The notes beneath the pieces were generated by a model. It was not told the DNA's origin. It saw only the letters and a list, made by a program, of their open reading frames with translations, and searched no databases. A program made the position numbers and the translations under genes. 64,000 bases of DNA, taken from the NCBI GenBank assembly GCA_031267575.1, contig JAIRYN010000047.1, forward strand, positions 62,001 to 126,000. The letters are read 5' to 3'. Below are positions 9,112-17,153 of this stretch, in pieces (the stretch's first letter is position 1; every line of letters begins with the position of its first letter). This stretch comes from Synergistaceae bacterium. GTDB taxonomy: Bacteria; Synergistota; Synergistia; Synergistales; Aminobacteriaceae.

Positions 9112-9146
9112 TATTTGGCATTATTTGGCATTATTCGACATTATTT
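9109..9146. repeat. Four tandem 10-bp units at the BMC-H / flavoprotein junction
   Basis: On the plus strand CATTATTTGG, CATTATTTGG, CATTATTCGA and CATTATTTGA follow each other. On the coding strand each unit carries TAATG, so the BMC-H stop and flavoprotein start appear to have been pushed apart by slippage of a stop/start overlap. Confidence 0.75.
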
Positions 9147-9419
9147 GAATTTGGCGAGGATCGTTTCCACGTCCGCGTGCGGTTTAGGAATGACATGGAC
9201 AGACACCACTTCCCCGACGGCGCGAGCGGATTCGGCGCCCGCATCGGTAGCGGCTTTTACCGCACCCACGTCGCCGCGAATCAAAATCGTGACAAGGCCA
9301 AAGCCGACTTTTTCATATCCCACAATGGTGACACCCGCTGCCTTAACCATAGCATCCGCCGCTTCAATCGCGCCTACGAGCCCTCTTGTTTCAATCATAC
9401 CCAAAGCCGAATTATCCAT
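9141..9419 (-). CDS. BMC-H hexameric shell protein (PduA/EutM-like)
   Basis: The 92-residue protein has the single BMC domain: [20 protein letters not shown], then [20 protein letters not shown] and [11 protein letters not shown]. The conserved K of the family (VGYEKVG) and the pore-side loop are present. ATG 9419 is preceded by GGAGG at 8-9 bases; the longer frame to 9452 is not needed. It should form hexagonal facets of a microcompartment. It is one of three BMC-H genes here, separated from the others by the aminotransferase gene. Confidence 0.95.
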   Translation of the reverse strand: MDNSALGMIETRGLVGAIEAADAMVKAAGVTIVGYEKVGFGLVTILIRGDVGAVKAATDAGAESARAVGEVVSVHVIPKPHADVETILAKFK

Positions 9420-9521
9420 AATTGAGACCTCCATTTTCAAATACAATGCCAATCAGTTAAGCAAAACATCCTATCGCCGAGTAGTTGTAAAGTTTGGGCA
9501 TAAGCTAATTTCAAGTTTTTC

Positions 9522-10700
9522 TTATTTTGAATTTAACCTACCGGTGAAGTCGGCGATGCGCTCCACAGCGATCTTCAAGTTTTCCAGCGAATTAGCGTAG
9601 GAAAGACGAATAAAGCCCTCGCCAAAGCTTCCGAACGCTGTCCCGCCAGCCGCAGCTACCCCACCCTCCTCCAACAAACGATTCGCGAAGTCGCCGGAGC
9701 TCAGTCCGAAAGACGAGATATTGGGAAAGGCGTAAAACGCGCCATGAGGCAGAACACAGTGGATGCCCTTAATTTCATTTAAAGCCGCGATCAAGTACTC
9801 GCGTCTTTCCTTGAAGGCGGCAACCATTTTCTTCACATCATCCTGGGGGCCTTCTAGAGCCTCAATAGCTGCCCACTGAGTCATAGACGCGGCGCAGGAG
9901 TTGGAGTTCGCCATTAGCATGGTCATGTGCCCGGCCAGTTCTTTGTTCATTACCCCGTAGCCCAGACGCCACCCAGTCATGGCGAAGGTTTTGGAGAACC
10001 CGTCTAAGATGATGGTTTGATCTTTTATTCCCGGCAGAGATGCGATGGAAAGAGGTTGTCCCTCGAAAACGATCTGATCATAAATCTCGTCGGACATGAC
10101 GTAAATGTCTTTACCTCGAACCAGGTCAGCGATGCCTAGAATGTCCTCACGGGAGAAAACACCCCCTGTGGGGTTTCCTGGATTATTGACGATTATGAGC
10201 TTGGTTTTTTCGTTGATGTCGCGTTTTAATTGGTCCAGGTCCAGGCGAAAGTCGTTTTTCTCCAAAAGGGGCATGGGCACCGGCTTAGCTCCAGAGAACT
10301 TTATGACGGACTCATATATAGGAAAGCCGGGGTTGGGGTAGATCACCTCATCGCCGGGTTGGGTCAACATCAGCATGGTGTAGAACATGATGGGCTTGCC
10401 GCCCGGAACCACCACCACGTTTTCCATGTCCACATCCACTTTTTTATACTCGCGGCAGTGTTTCGCAATGGTCTCGCGCAAGGGTGGAATACCAGCAGTA
10501 GGAGTGTAGCCGGTCTTGCCTTCATTTAGTGCCTTGCAGGCTGCGTCGATGATGTTTTGCGGAGTCTTAAAATCTGGTTGCCCAATCTCTAGGTGAACGA
10601 CGCTTTTACCATGAGCCTCCAGGGCGTTAGCTCTGGCCATGATGCTGAAGGCGGATTCTGTGTGGAGCAAATTCATTCTGTCGGCTATGCGGTTTTTCAT
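9522..10700 (-). CDS. PLP-dependent class I/II aminotransferase
   Basis: The 392-residue protein has the AAT-I fold signatures: GQPDFKTP near residue 40, NNPGNPTGG near 172, SDEIYDQIVF near 203, and the PLP-binding lysine in DGFSKTFAMTGWRLGYG near 240. Family members transfer amino groups between an amino acid and a 2-oxoacid. It lies between two BMC-H genes in the same operon, with a perfect AAGGAGGT site before ATG 10700. The substrate is unknown; handling of glycine, alanine or a downstream amino acid of purine fermentation is plausible. I see no encapsulation peptide at either end. Confidence 0.9.
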   Translation of the reverse strand: MKNRIADRMNLLHTESAFSIMARANALEAHGKSVVHLEIGQPDFKTPQNIIDAACKALNEGKTGYTPTAGIPPLRETIAKHCREYKKVDVDMENVVVVPGGKPIMFYTMLMLTQPGDEVIYPNPGFPIYESVIKFSGAKPVPMPLLEKNDFRLDLDQLKRDINEKTKLIIVNNPGNPTGGVFSREDILGIADLVRGKDIYVMSDEIYDQIVFEGQPLSIASLPGIKDQTIILDGFSKTFAMTGWRLGYGVMNKELAGHMTMLMANSNSCAASMTQWAAIEALEGPQDDVKKMVAAFKERREYLIAALNEIKGIHCVLPHGAFYAFPNISSFGLSSGDFANRLLEEGGVAAAGGTAFGSFGEGFIRLSYANSLENLKIAVERIADFTGRLNSK

Positions 10701-10797
10701 TGTCAGACCTCCTTATTAATAAACGCGATTGATGATGTTATTGTTCAGGAACATCGCTAGATTGGCAGCGGAGATGTGCACCACTGGGCACGGCGGG

Positions 10798-11103
10798 CTA
10801 AATCGGCCCGGGCAAAAAGGATTTTTCGTATTTGTTGATAATTTTGTCCAGCTCACCGTGAGGACTGGCGATCACATGCGACCCCACGACTCGCCCAACA
10901 CGATTACCGGCCACTTCACCAGCTTCTACAGCCGATTGCACCGCAGCCACGTCACCGGTTAAATTCAATGTAATGCTAATCATTTTGTCGACACCTATGA
11001 CGCGGTCACAGCCTATCAATGTGACATCCGCGCTTTTTGTCGCGGCGTCTAGAGCCACCATAGCTGTGGATAAACCAATTGCTTCTATCAAGCCTAAAGC
11101 CAT
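10798..11103 (-). CDS. BMC-H hexameric shell protein
   Basis: The 101-residue protein has one BMC domain: MALGLIEAIGLSTAMVALDA, the DRVIGVDKM segment in place of the usual EKVG, LTGDVAAVQSAVEAGEVAG and HVIASPHGELD. A 12-residue C-terminal extension ends in FLPGPI. It starts at ATG 11103 with AGGGGTG upstream. Its sequence differs from the other two BMC-H proteins in the pore-facing region, so a mixed shell with different pores is likely. Confidence 0.94.
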   Translation of the reverse strand: MALGLIEAIGLSTAMVALDAATKSADVTLIGCDRVIGVDKMISITLNLTGDVAAVQSAVEAGEVAGNRVGRVVGSHVIASPHGELDKIINKYEKSFLPGPI

Positions 11104-11115
11104 TTTATTTCACCC

Positions 11116-11376
11116 CTATCGCCTATGGTTTGCCAAATCATCTAAGCTGATCATCCGTGTCTCTTGAACAGGACCCTGTTTTTGGCAGCGGACAGTGCGG
11201 GCGAGGTCGGAAGAAGGATTTTTTCTTACTGGTTCGCGAATTTCTTGAATCAACATTGATTCTTCTTGCTCGGACAAATGCCCCGCAACGCTGTCGGTGC
11301 TTGGTGTACTACGCGCATTTCGCTTCGATAGATTACCCATGACTTTTAATGTCAGTGTGTTCGCCAATGTGTTCAC
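11116..11376 (-). CDS. Small unknown protein encoded between two BMC-H genes
   Basis: I do not recognise this 86-residue protein. It is polar, rich in Arg, Ser and Glu, and has no membrane segment. It contains two short amphipathic stretches (EQEESMLIQEIREPV and MISLDDLANHRR) separated by a region that looks disordered. The GTG start at 11376 overlaps the TGA of the upstream BMC-H (GTGA), and the stop is 12 bp before the next BMC-H, so it is translationally coupled to shell genes. An alternative start is ATG 11340, without a ribosome site. Possible roles are a cargo adaptor or shell-binding peptide (speculation). Confidence 0.6.
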   Translation of the reverse strand: MNTLANTLTLKVMGNLSKRNARSTPSTDSVAGHLSEQEESMLIQEIREPVRKNPSSDLARTVRCQKQGPVQETRMISLDDLANHRR

Positions 11377-11648
11377 CCGCCCAGTTCAACCAATTTATCC
11401 ACTTCGTCGTTAGGCCGCGCAATAACATTGTAACTGATTACTTCACTTATACGACTGGCCGCTTGCTGTCCGCTTTCTACCGCTGCTTGTACTGCCGCAA
11501 CATCTCCGGTGACAACAACCGCCACCAGTCCTGATCCCACAATCTGAAAATCATAGACCTGTACACTAGCAGCCTTCAACATGGTATCGAGAGCTTCAAT
11601 GGCTCCTACTAGTGATCTTATCTCTACCGTTCCTAGCGCTTCTCTCAC
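11373..11648 (-). CDS. BMC-H hexameric shell protein
   Basis: The 91-residue protein has one BMC domain: EALGTVEIRSLVGAIEALDT, DFQIVGSGLVAVVVTGDVA, then NVIARPNDEVDKLV. The start is GTG 11648, overlapping the UbiD stop by 4 bases (GTGA), so the shell protein is translationally coupled to the decarboxylase. It overlaps the small unknown gene downstream in the same way. This close coupling is the best local evidence that UbiD is microcompartment cargo. Confidence 0.94.
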   Translation of the reverse strand: MREALGTVEIRSLVGAIEALDTMLKAASVQVYDFQIVGSGLVAVVVTGDVAAVQAAVESGQQAASRISEVISYNVIARPNDEVDKLVELGG

Positions 11649-13048
11649 GCAGTCTCACCCCTTTGTTTCTTTTTTAGCGGCCCTAGATACTTGTTGATAT
11701 CCAAACTGTTCTCAAAACCTGGAATTTTCGCGCGCGCGTAGTTTTGAGACGCGGCACCCAATGGTTTCGTCGCGTCAAATCCGAGTTTGTCGGTCATTCC
11801 ACGTTCCAGATGAGAAGCCTCCAAAGGAGACCCCAGAGCGCCCGCTATCATAACCAAATCCGTCGAGGCTTGAAATCTAGATGAGATGGCGAATTCCACA
11901 TCCAGTGGATCGAAAATATCGACATCTTCGTCAACTACGACTACGTGCTTTATATCTTTGTAAGCGCCCAGTGTTGTTATGATCGCGCTTTTACCGTCTC
12001 CTGGACTGCGTTTTCGGATCGACACCACCGCGTTCAACCTGCACCCACCTCCGATGGTGAGATTGACATCCAGAACATCCACAACGCTACTGAGAGCCGC
12101 GTACAATTCGGCTTCTTTTATCATTCCATATACAAGATGTTCTTCACGGCAAGGAAACGCGTGTTGAAATATGTAGTCATTTCTATGAGTAACGGTCGTA
12201 ATTTCCATGAGAGGAGACGTTCCCAGCTCACTATAGTATCCCATTAATTCCGCAAACGGACCTTCTTTCCCTTTCCTGCCTGGATGTATCACACCCTCAA
12301 ATACAATTTCCGCGTAAGCGGGAACCTCAAAATCAATGCTACGGCATCGGACTAATTCAAGCGGCTCACCACGCATAGCGGAGTCTACGGCGTATTTATC
12401 CAACCCATATTTTTGAGAACCAATCTGAGAAGACAACAAAAACGCCGCGTCGTATCCAAGAATAACGGCACATTCCAATGTCTTGTTGTTTTTTTCGCAT
12501 TCCGTCAACATATTGAGAAGATGAGGGGAGGCACCCGACACCAAGACGTTTAAAGAATTACCCTCATTGACTTGAAAACGACGTACCGCCATATGTGTAC
12601 ACCTAGAATCGATGTCTCGATACGCGATGATGCCAGCCGTGATATAGGGACCGCTGTCGCGCTCGTTTGAAATGGGAAACGGGCACAGGGCTCTTAAATC
12701 AATATTACCGCGGATGACATTCTCTTGAACAGGCCCTTTGTCGATAATGCGAGGCTTCCCAGGGTTAGCAACCGCATTCATGATTTTAAAGATGCGATCT
12801 TCCAAAGTCGTATTCAATAAATCACATATAATTCTCCTGTTTCCGTAAAGGGCCCCGGCTACACTCACTTTTGAACCTGTAACACTGCTGAACAATATAG
12901 GCTGTTCATTGCGAAAGTGGGATAGGACCGCACCGAGTTCAAATTTGGGATCGACAGGCACGGAACAAGTGACTAAGTCGTCGTTTTTTTTCAGTCGATC
13001 CAGCACTGCCCGCAACATTTGCTTTTCGGATGTCATATTTCCCGTCAT
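11645..13048 (-). CDS. UbiD-family prenyl-FMN decarboxylase (candidate 4-amino-5-imidazolecarboxylate decarboxylase)
   Basis: The 467-residue protein has the complete UbiD layout. The catalytic triad is readable: R156/R157 in AVRRFQV, then E262 and E267 five residues apart in KEGPFAELMGYYS, equivalent to the Arg-Glu-Glu triad of fungal Fdc1. The metal/FMN region SGPYITAGIIAYRD (132-145) and the C-terminal FDPLDVEFAISSRFQ are present. UbiD enzymes use prenylated FMN to (de)carboxylate aromatic or unsaturated acids. In this operon the fitting step is loss of CO2 from 4-amino-5-imidazolecarboxylate (inference). Its ATG overlaps the UbiX stop (ATGA) and its stop overlaps a BMC-H start. Confidence 0.92.
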   Translation of the reverse strand: MTGNMTSEKQMLRAVLDRLKKNDDLVTCSVPVDPKFELGAVLSHFRNEQPILFSSVTGSKVSVAGALYGNRRIICDLLNTTLEDRIFKIMNAVANPGKPRIIDKGPVQENVIRGNIDLRALCPFPISNERDSGPYITAGIIAYRDIDSRCTHMAVRRFQVNEGNSLNVLVSGASPHLLNMLTECEKNNKTLECAVILGYDAAFLLSSQIGSQKYGLDKYAVDSAMRGEPLELVRCRSIDFEVPAYAEIVFEGVIHPGRKGKEGPFAELMGYYSELGTSPLMEITTVTHRNDYIFQHAFPCREEHLVYGMIKEAELYAALSSVVDVLDVNLTIGGGCRLNAVVSIRKRSPGDGKSAIITTLGAYKDIKHVVVVDEDVDIFDPLDVEFAISSRFQASTDLVMIAGALGSPLEASHLERGMTDKLGFDATKPLGAASQNYARAKIPGFENSLDINKYLGPLKKKQRGETA

Positions 13049-13617
13049 ATTTCCTCACCATTCCAACGTCGATAGGTTTGGTTTTCAATTTTCAACTGAT
13101 CGAGAATTTTCCCCACCATAAAACTCACCAGATCGCTGATATCTTGTGGATGATTGTAAAAAGCAGGACTGGCAGGCAAAATGACAACTCCCATTCTTGC
13201 AAGCCTCAGCATATTTTCTAAATGAATGGGGTTATACGGCGTTTCTCGGACAACCATAACCAGCCTACGCTGTTCTTTAATACAAACGTCCGCTGCTCGT
13301 GTAAGTAATGAATCGGAAAATCCATTTGCGATAGCGGACAAAGTTTTCATTGAACAGGGAACAACAGCCATGCCGTCCGATAAATAGCTACCGCTGGCGA
13401 TGGCGGCACCAAGATTATGGTTGTCATGAAACACGTCACAATATTCCTTTAACTCCTGCAAACTGACCCCGCACTCGTGTTCCGTAACATTCACGCCCAT
13501 ATCCGATACCACAAGATGTGCTTCAATTTCCATTTCTCGAAGCATCTTCAGCAAAGCCAAGGCATAAATCGAACCGCTACCGCCTGTGATACCCACTATA
13601 ATCCGCATGTCCCCCAT
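13045..13617 (-). CDS. ubiX: UbiX-type flavin prenyltransferase
   Basis: The 190-residue protein shows the UbiX/Pad1 signatures: GITGGSGSIYA at 9-19, PCSMKTLSAIANG near 92-104, and VVRETPYN near 121-128. It transfers a dimethylallyl group to FMN, making the prenyl-FMN cofactor required by UbiD. The gene overlaps ubiD by 4 bases, so cofactor maker and user are coupled. The start is ATG 13617 or ATG 13608; a G-rich ribosome site precedes both. Whether it stays in the cytosol or enters the compartment is unknown. Confidence 0.93.
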   Translation of the reverse strand: MGDMRIIVGITGGSGSIYALALLKMLREMEIEAHLVVSDMGVNVTEHECGVSLQELKEYCDVFHDNHNLGAAIASGSYLSDGMAVVPCSMKTLSAIANGFSDSLLTRAADVCIKEQRRLVMVVRETPYNPIHLENMLRLARMGVVILPASPAFYNHPQDISDLVSFMVGKILDQLKIENQTYRRWNGEEI

Positions 13618-13657
13618 CCCCTATTGCGTTCAGCAAAATGACTTTCGGGACTTTCAT

Positions 13658-14608
13658 TTAAATCTCCATAAGATGCGTCTCTAAAATTTGACTTTGACGA
13701 AAATCTTCCAAACTTAATGAATACAGGAAACTTTGAATGACCGCTTCGAGCTTGATGGGTCCCACAAGCTGAGAACCTGTGACGGATACGCCAAAGCGTT
13801 CAGCTTCTCTGCGGCAAAAGTCAAACACACGCTGAATAGGAGTATTCATGCAGTCGAACATGTTCATAGACACGACTACGCCTTCATGTTCAGGAAATTT
13901 TATCCCAACCGCGCGGATGGAGGAAAACCCACCGCTGGGACCCCGTACCGCTTTGGCTATATCTTTAGCAATATTGAGATTTTCTGTGTTGAGAAAAATA
14001 TTGTAGGCTGTCAATCCGTTGGCTTCACAACTTACAATGGTGCCACCCGCTTTATCGTTCAACAGACCATCAATGCTGTAATCCGGTTTTCTTCCCTCAT
14101 ATTCCTTCACTCGCTCAGCGTCTGATTGGGTGTCCAACAACAATTGGCGCAAGCCTTCGTATTGCCCTTTCCGAATATATGCGAAAGACGCTCTTTCAGG
14201 AGTACGCGCGTTTTCACCGGCAAAAAACACCGGGATTTTGGTTTTCTCAAAAAACTCCTTGCCAATCTCTTCTGCCAGAGAAGCGCATTCTTCCAGAGAA
14301 ATGTTCAAAAAAGGAAAAATAGGCAGAGTATCCTGGGCTCCTATACGTGGATGACTTCCTTTTTGAGCGCTCATGTCGATTAACTCCGCCGCTTTCGCTC
14401 CCATGTTGACCAGGGCTTTTTTAACCGGCTGCGGTTCACCGATAAACGTAACGACAGTACGGTTAAAATCATGTTCCGGTTCGACACTGATCAACTTTAC
14501 CCCGGAAACTTTAGATACTTCTGCTGTGACCTGATCGATGATATTTTTATCTTGTCCATTACTGAAGTTGGGAACAGCAAGAACATATTGTTTTTTCTCG
14601 GACAACAC
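13658..14608 (-). CDS. Formiminotransferase (FtcD N-domain type; candidate glycine formimidoyltransferase)
   Basis: The 316-residue protein matches the formiminotransferase half of FTCD: EPEHDFNRTVVTF near 43-55, the catalytic HPRIGAQDTLPIFP (H86), RKGQYEGLR, and GPSGGFSSIRAVG near 225. Family members move a formimino group from formiminoglutamate, or from formiminoglycine in purine fermenters, to tetrahydrofolate. The partner cyclodeaminase is a separate gene at 22088-22717. With no histidine-degradation genes beside it, formiminoglycine is the likelier donor (inference). Start GTG 14608 has GGAGGC 5 bases upstream. Confidence 0.9.
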   Translation of the reverse strand: MLSEKKQYVLAVPNFSNGQDKNIIDQVTAEVSKVSGVKLISVEPEHDFNRTVVTFIGEPQPVKKALVNMGAKAAELIDMSAQKGSHPRIGAQDTLPIFPFLNISLEECASLAEEIGKEFFEKTKIPVFFAGENARTPERASFAYIRKGQYEGLRQLLLDTQSDAERVKEYEGRKPDYSIDGLLNDKAGGTIVSCEANGLTAYNIFLNTENLNIAKDIAKAVRGPSGGFSSIRAVGIKFPEHEGVVVSMNMFDCMNTPIQRVFDFCRREAERFGVSVTGSQLVGPIKLEAVIQSFLYSLSLEDFRQSQILETHLMEI

Positions 14609-14741
14609 AAACGCCTCCAGTTATTGCCCCCGGCTTTGCGGGGGCGTCAAATTTGGTTACGATCCTTATAATTGTTCAAGCTCAGGAGGGCAGAGCCCAT
14701 TTGGCCAAAAGCGGCCTCACTGGCCCCCATTCTTATTCTTC

Positions 14742-15434
14742 TTATTCTTCCAGCAAAGCGATCGCTCGGATAGGCGATCCCGAACCATCACGGATTTTTA
14801 GGGGCAATCCGAAAAATAAAAAGCGCCGCCCCACTAAAAGATGAAGATTACAGAGATTTTCCGTATTCGTTATGCCATATTCTCCACAGATCATATGTCC
14901 CGAAAAATCCAAATCTTCAGTATGATCAATAGACGGAGCATCCACGCCGATGTTGACCACGCCGTTTTCGGCAAGCCACTTTGCTCCCTTGTAACTGAGT
15001 CCGCTATAGGTAGTTTGCCATTTTTCCGTACCGAAATTATGGTCGTAGTGGCCGGTATACATCAAAAATATGTCTCCTTGCCGAAGTTCCTGCCTGGATT
15101 TTTCGACCGCGGATTCCAGGTCTTTGGGTTCAATGTAACGATTGACTGGAATGCTGGAGAGATCCACACAAATCGCGCTTCCCCAAAAATATTCAAGCGA
15201 CATATGGTCAATAGTAAGTCCGCCGGGCTTAAACTCCGACACGGCGTCCGTATGGGTGCCGGCGTGTTCACTGATCAAGAGATTCCGGGCGGAAAAACCC
15301 AGCGTTTTGCTTCCTGTTTTTTTCATGTTTTCTTCATAGGACATGTTGGTCATGATAAAAGTGGGCTGGTGCATCGGGAATATGGACATGCCCTGATAAA
15401 TGTCCTGCGACAAATCCACTAATTTCAATGGCAT
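14742..15434 (-). CDS. Cyclase/kynurenine-formamidase-family hydrolase (candidate 4-imidazolone amidohydrolase)
   Basis: The 230-residue protein belongs to the metal-dependent cyclase family (PF04199: kynurenine formamidase, isatin hydrolase). The signature HxGTHxDxPxH is seen as HAGTHTDAVSE at 57-67. H57, H61 and D63 are kept, the Pro is Val, and the last His is E67, so the metal site may be altered. MYTGHYDHNFGTEKW and NIGVDAPSIDH further on are typical. Isatin hydrolase opens a five-membered cyclic amide, so hydrolysis of 4-imidazolone to formiminoglycine is an attractive role here (inference). ATG 15434 follows GGAGGA; the frame to 15536 has no signal. Confidence 0.85.
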   Translation of the reverse strand: MPLKLVDLSQDIYQGMSIFPMHQPTFIMTNMSYEENMKKTGSKTLGFSARNLLISEHAGTHTDAVSEFKPGGLTIDHMSLEYFWGSAICVDLSSIPVNRYIEPKDLESAVEKSRQELRQGDIFLMYTGHYDHNFGTEKWQTTYSGLSYKGAKWLAENGVVNIGVDAPSIDHTEDLDFSGHMICGEYGITNTENLCNLHLLVGRRFLFFGLPLKIRDGSGSPIRAIALLEE

Positions 15435-15539
15435 ATGACTTCCTCCAAGCAATAACATTAAACAACAAAATAAACGCCCAGGGGACAACTCGACTGAATA
15501 AAATCGAAGAAATCGAATTGTCCCTGGGTGCTCCATGCC

Positions 15540-16946
15540 TTACTCTTCTTCTTTCAATAGGATATTCAGTATGAAAGCTACGATTGTACCTGCGGAAATA
15601 CCGGAAGAAAACAGTGCTTTCACGATACCGGGAAGCCCCTTTACCATTGCGGGCCAGCTCTCTATCGTCTCAGGAAGACTTGATATGAGTTCCGGACGCA
15701 TGGTAACACCCAGTCCTATTCCGATTGCCGATGCGATGATCAGCATATTCCGGTTGTTGAACTTGACCTCCGAAAGCGATTGGACACCCGCAGAAGCCAC
15801 TGTACCGAACATGAGGACTCCTACCCCTCCTAACACCGGAGGAGGCATGATGGAAACCACGGTAGCGAGCTTTGGAAACAGGCTCAGTATCACGAGCATG
15901 ACGCCTGCCGCGATGGCGACCGATCGAGACGCGCATTTCGTGAGTGGAATAAGCCCCGCGTTTTGACTGAAAGTCGCAACAGGCCCAGAACCCAGTATGG
16001 GAGAAATCAGAGATCCAAAGCCATCAGCGCGAACGCCATCCGCAATGATCTCATCGGTCATTTCGCTCTGCGTCATATTGCCGATACTCTGTACAACCCC
16101 TACCGTTTCAATGACGGTGACTAAATATCCCGCAATAAAAGGAATCACGAACTTCGGGTTGAAGTCGACGCCATATCGAAAAACCTGAGGCATGGCAAAC
16201 CACTCCGCTGCTGCCACCTGACTGAAATCCACTAGGTCAAGAGGAATGGAAATCAAGTACCCTACAACAATTCCAATAAGGATGGAAGCGTTACTAATAA
16301 TCCCCTTGCCATAACGATTCAATAAAATTGCAACTAAGAACACAAAGGTGGCAAGCATGATATTGATTGGAGCACCGTAATTGGGAGATCCTACACCACC
16401 TCCGACCCAGTCGAAAGCGACCGGCATGATCGTTACGCCTATGAGGGTGATCACCGTTCCAGTGACAACCTGTGGGAAAAATTTCATCAATGGTTTGACG
16501 AAATAACTCAAAAAGATCTCCAGTAAGGCCCCCAACATGGATGCGCCGAAATAGCCTGCCATACCGCCTCCCATCGTATTGATGATGGTATAAGCCGGCG
16601 GGACGAAACCAAAGTCGGTTCCCATGACAGTAGGCATCCCTGTGCCCACACGAAATGGTTTTTTGAATATGCCGCGGGACTGAATGATAGAAACAATCCC
16701 CGAACATAGCAACGCAGCGCTGATAAGGTAACTGGTTTCATGAACGTTCAGACCCGCAAACCCCGAAAGGACAAACGGCACTGCCACAATGCCCCCAAAC
16801 GCGGTGACGATATTTTGGAACCCCAATAAACATGTAGTCAGAAACGGAGGTTTGTCTTCAAGGCGGTAATTTAATTTGATATTGGACATTCCATCTGCTG
16901 TTTTGTCCGTATGTGTCATTATTGCCTGGTCGTCTGTTGCTTGCAT
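15540..16946 (-). CDS. NCS2 nucleobase:cation symporter (xanthine/uracil permease family)
   Basis: The 468-residue membrane protein has about 14 hydrophobic segments and the NCS2 pattern: PFLTTCLLGFQNIVTAFGGI near the start, GTDFGFVPPAYTIINTMGGG in the middle, and a C-terminal GLGVTMRPE. The motif ETVGVVQSIGNMTQSEM resembles the ETxGD-type motif of purine/uric acid carriers. It should import xanthine, urate or another purine with H+ or Na+. ATG 16946 has AAGGAG upstream. Placed between the hydrolase genes and the BMC enzymes, it is the uptake step of the pathway. Confidence 0.92.
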   Translation of the reverse strand: MQATDDQAIMTHTDKTADGMSNIKLNYRLEDKPPFLTTCLLGFQNIVTAFGGIVAVPFVLSGFAGLNVHETSYLISAALLCSGIVSIIQSRGIFKKPFRVGTGMPTVMGTDFGFVPPAYTIINTMGGGMAGYFGASMLGALLEIFLSYFVKPLMKFFPQVVTGTVITLIGVTIMPVAFDWVGGGVGSPNYGAPINIMLATFVFLVAILLNRYGKGIISNASILIGIVVGYLISIPLDLVDFSQVAAAEWFAMPQVFRYGVDFNPKFVIPFIAGYLVTVIETVGVVQSIGNMTQSEMTDEIIADGVRADGFGSLISPILGSGPVATFSQNAGLIPLTKCASRSVAIAAGVMLVILSLFPKLATVVSIMPPPVLGGVGVLMFGTVASAGVQSLSEVKFNNRNMLIIASAIGIGLGVTMRPELISSLPETIESWPAMVKGLPGIVKALFSSGISAGTIVAFILNILLKEEE

Positions 16947-17153
16947 AGTGAATTCTCCTTCGTGTAGAAAATTTTCAGCAATCAAAATGCAACTAACGAA
17001 TGAGACATCAAGTAGGAAGCAAAAAACAGTATACGCATAAAACATCTGGATAAACATATACAAATAAACGTGCTATCGCAAGTTCTTCTGTACGATGACT
17101 CAGGTGTTTTTTGAAAGTTATTCTCTAAAGAAACGCTTCTTAAACAAATATTT

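Noticed and set aside
14627-14645. GC-rich hairpin between the cyclase and formiminotransferase genes
   Set aside because: The stem is only about five pairs with a bulge and has no T-tract. It is too weak to call a terminator or attenuator.
15435-17063. Longer N-termini for the cyclase (15536) and the permease (17063)
   Set aside because: Strong ribosome sites precede ATG 15434 and ATG 16946, and the extra residues match nothing in the families.
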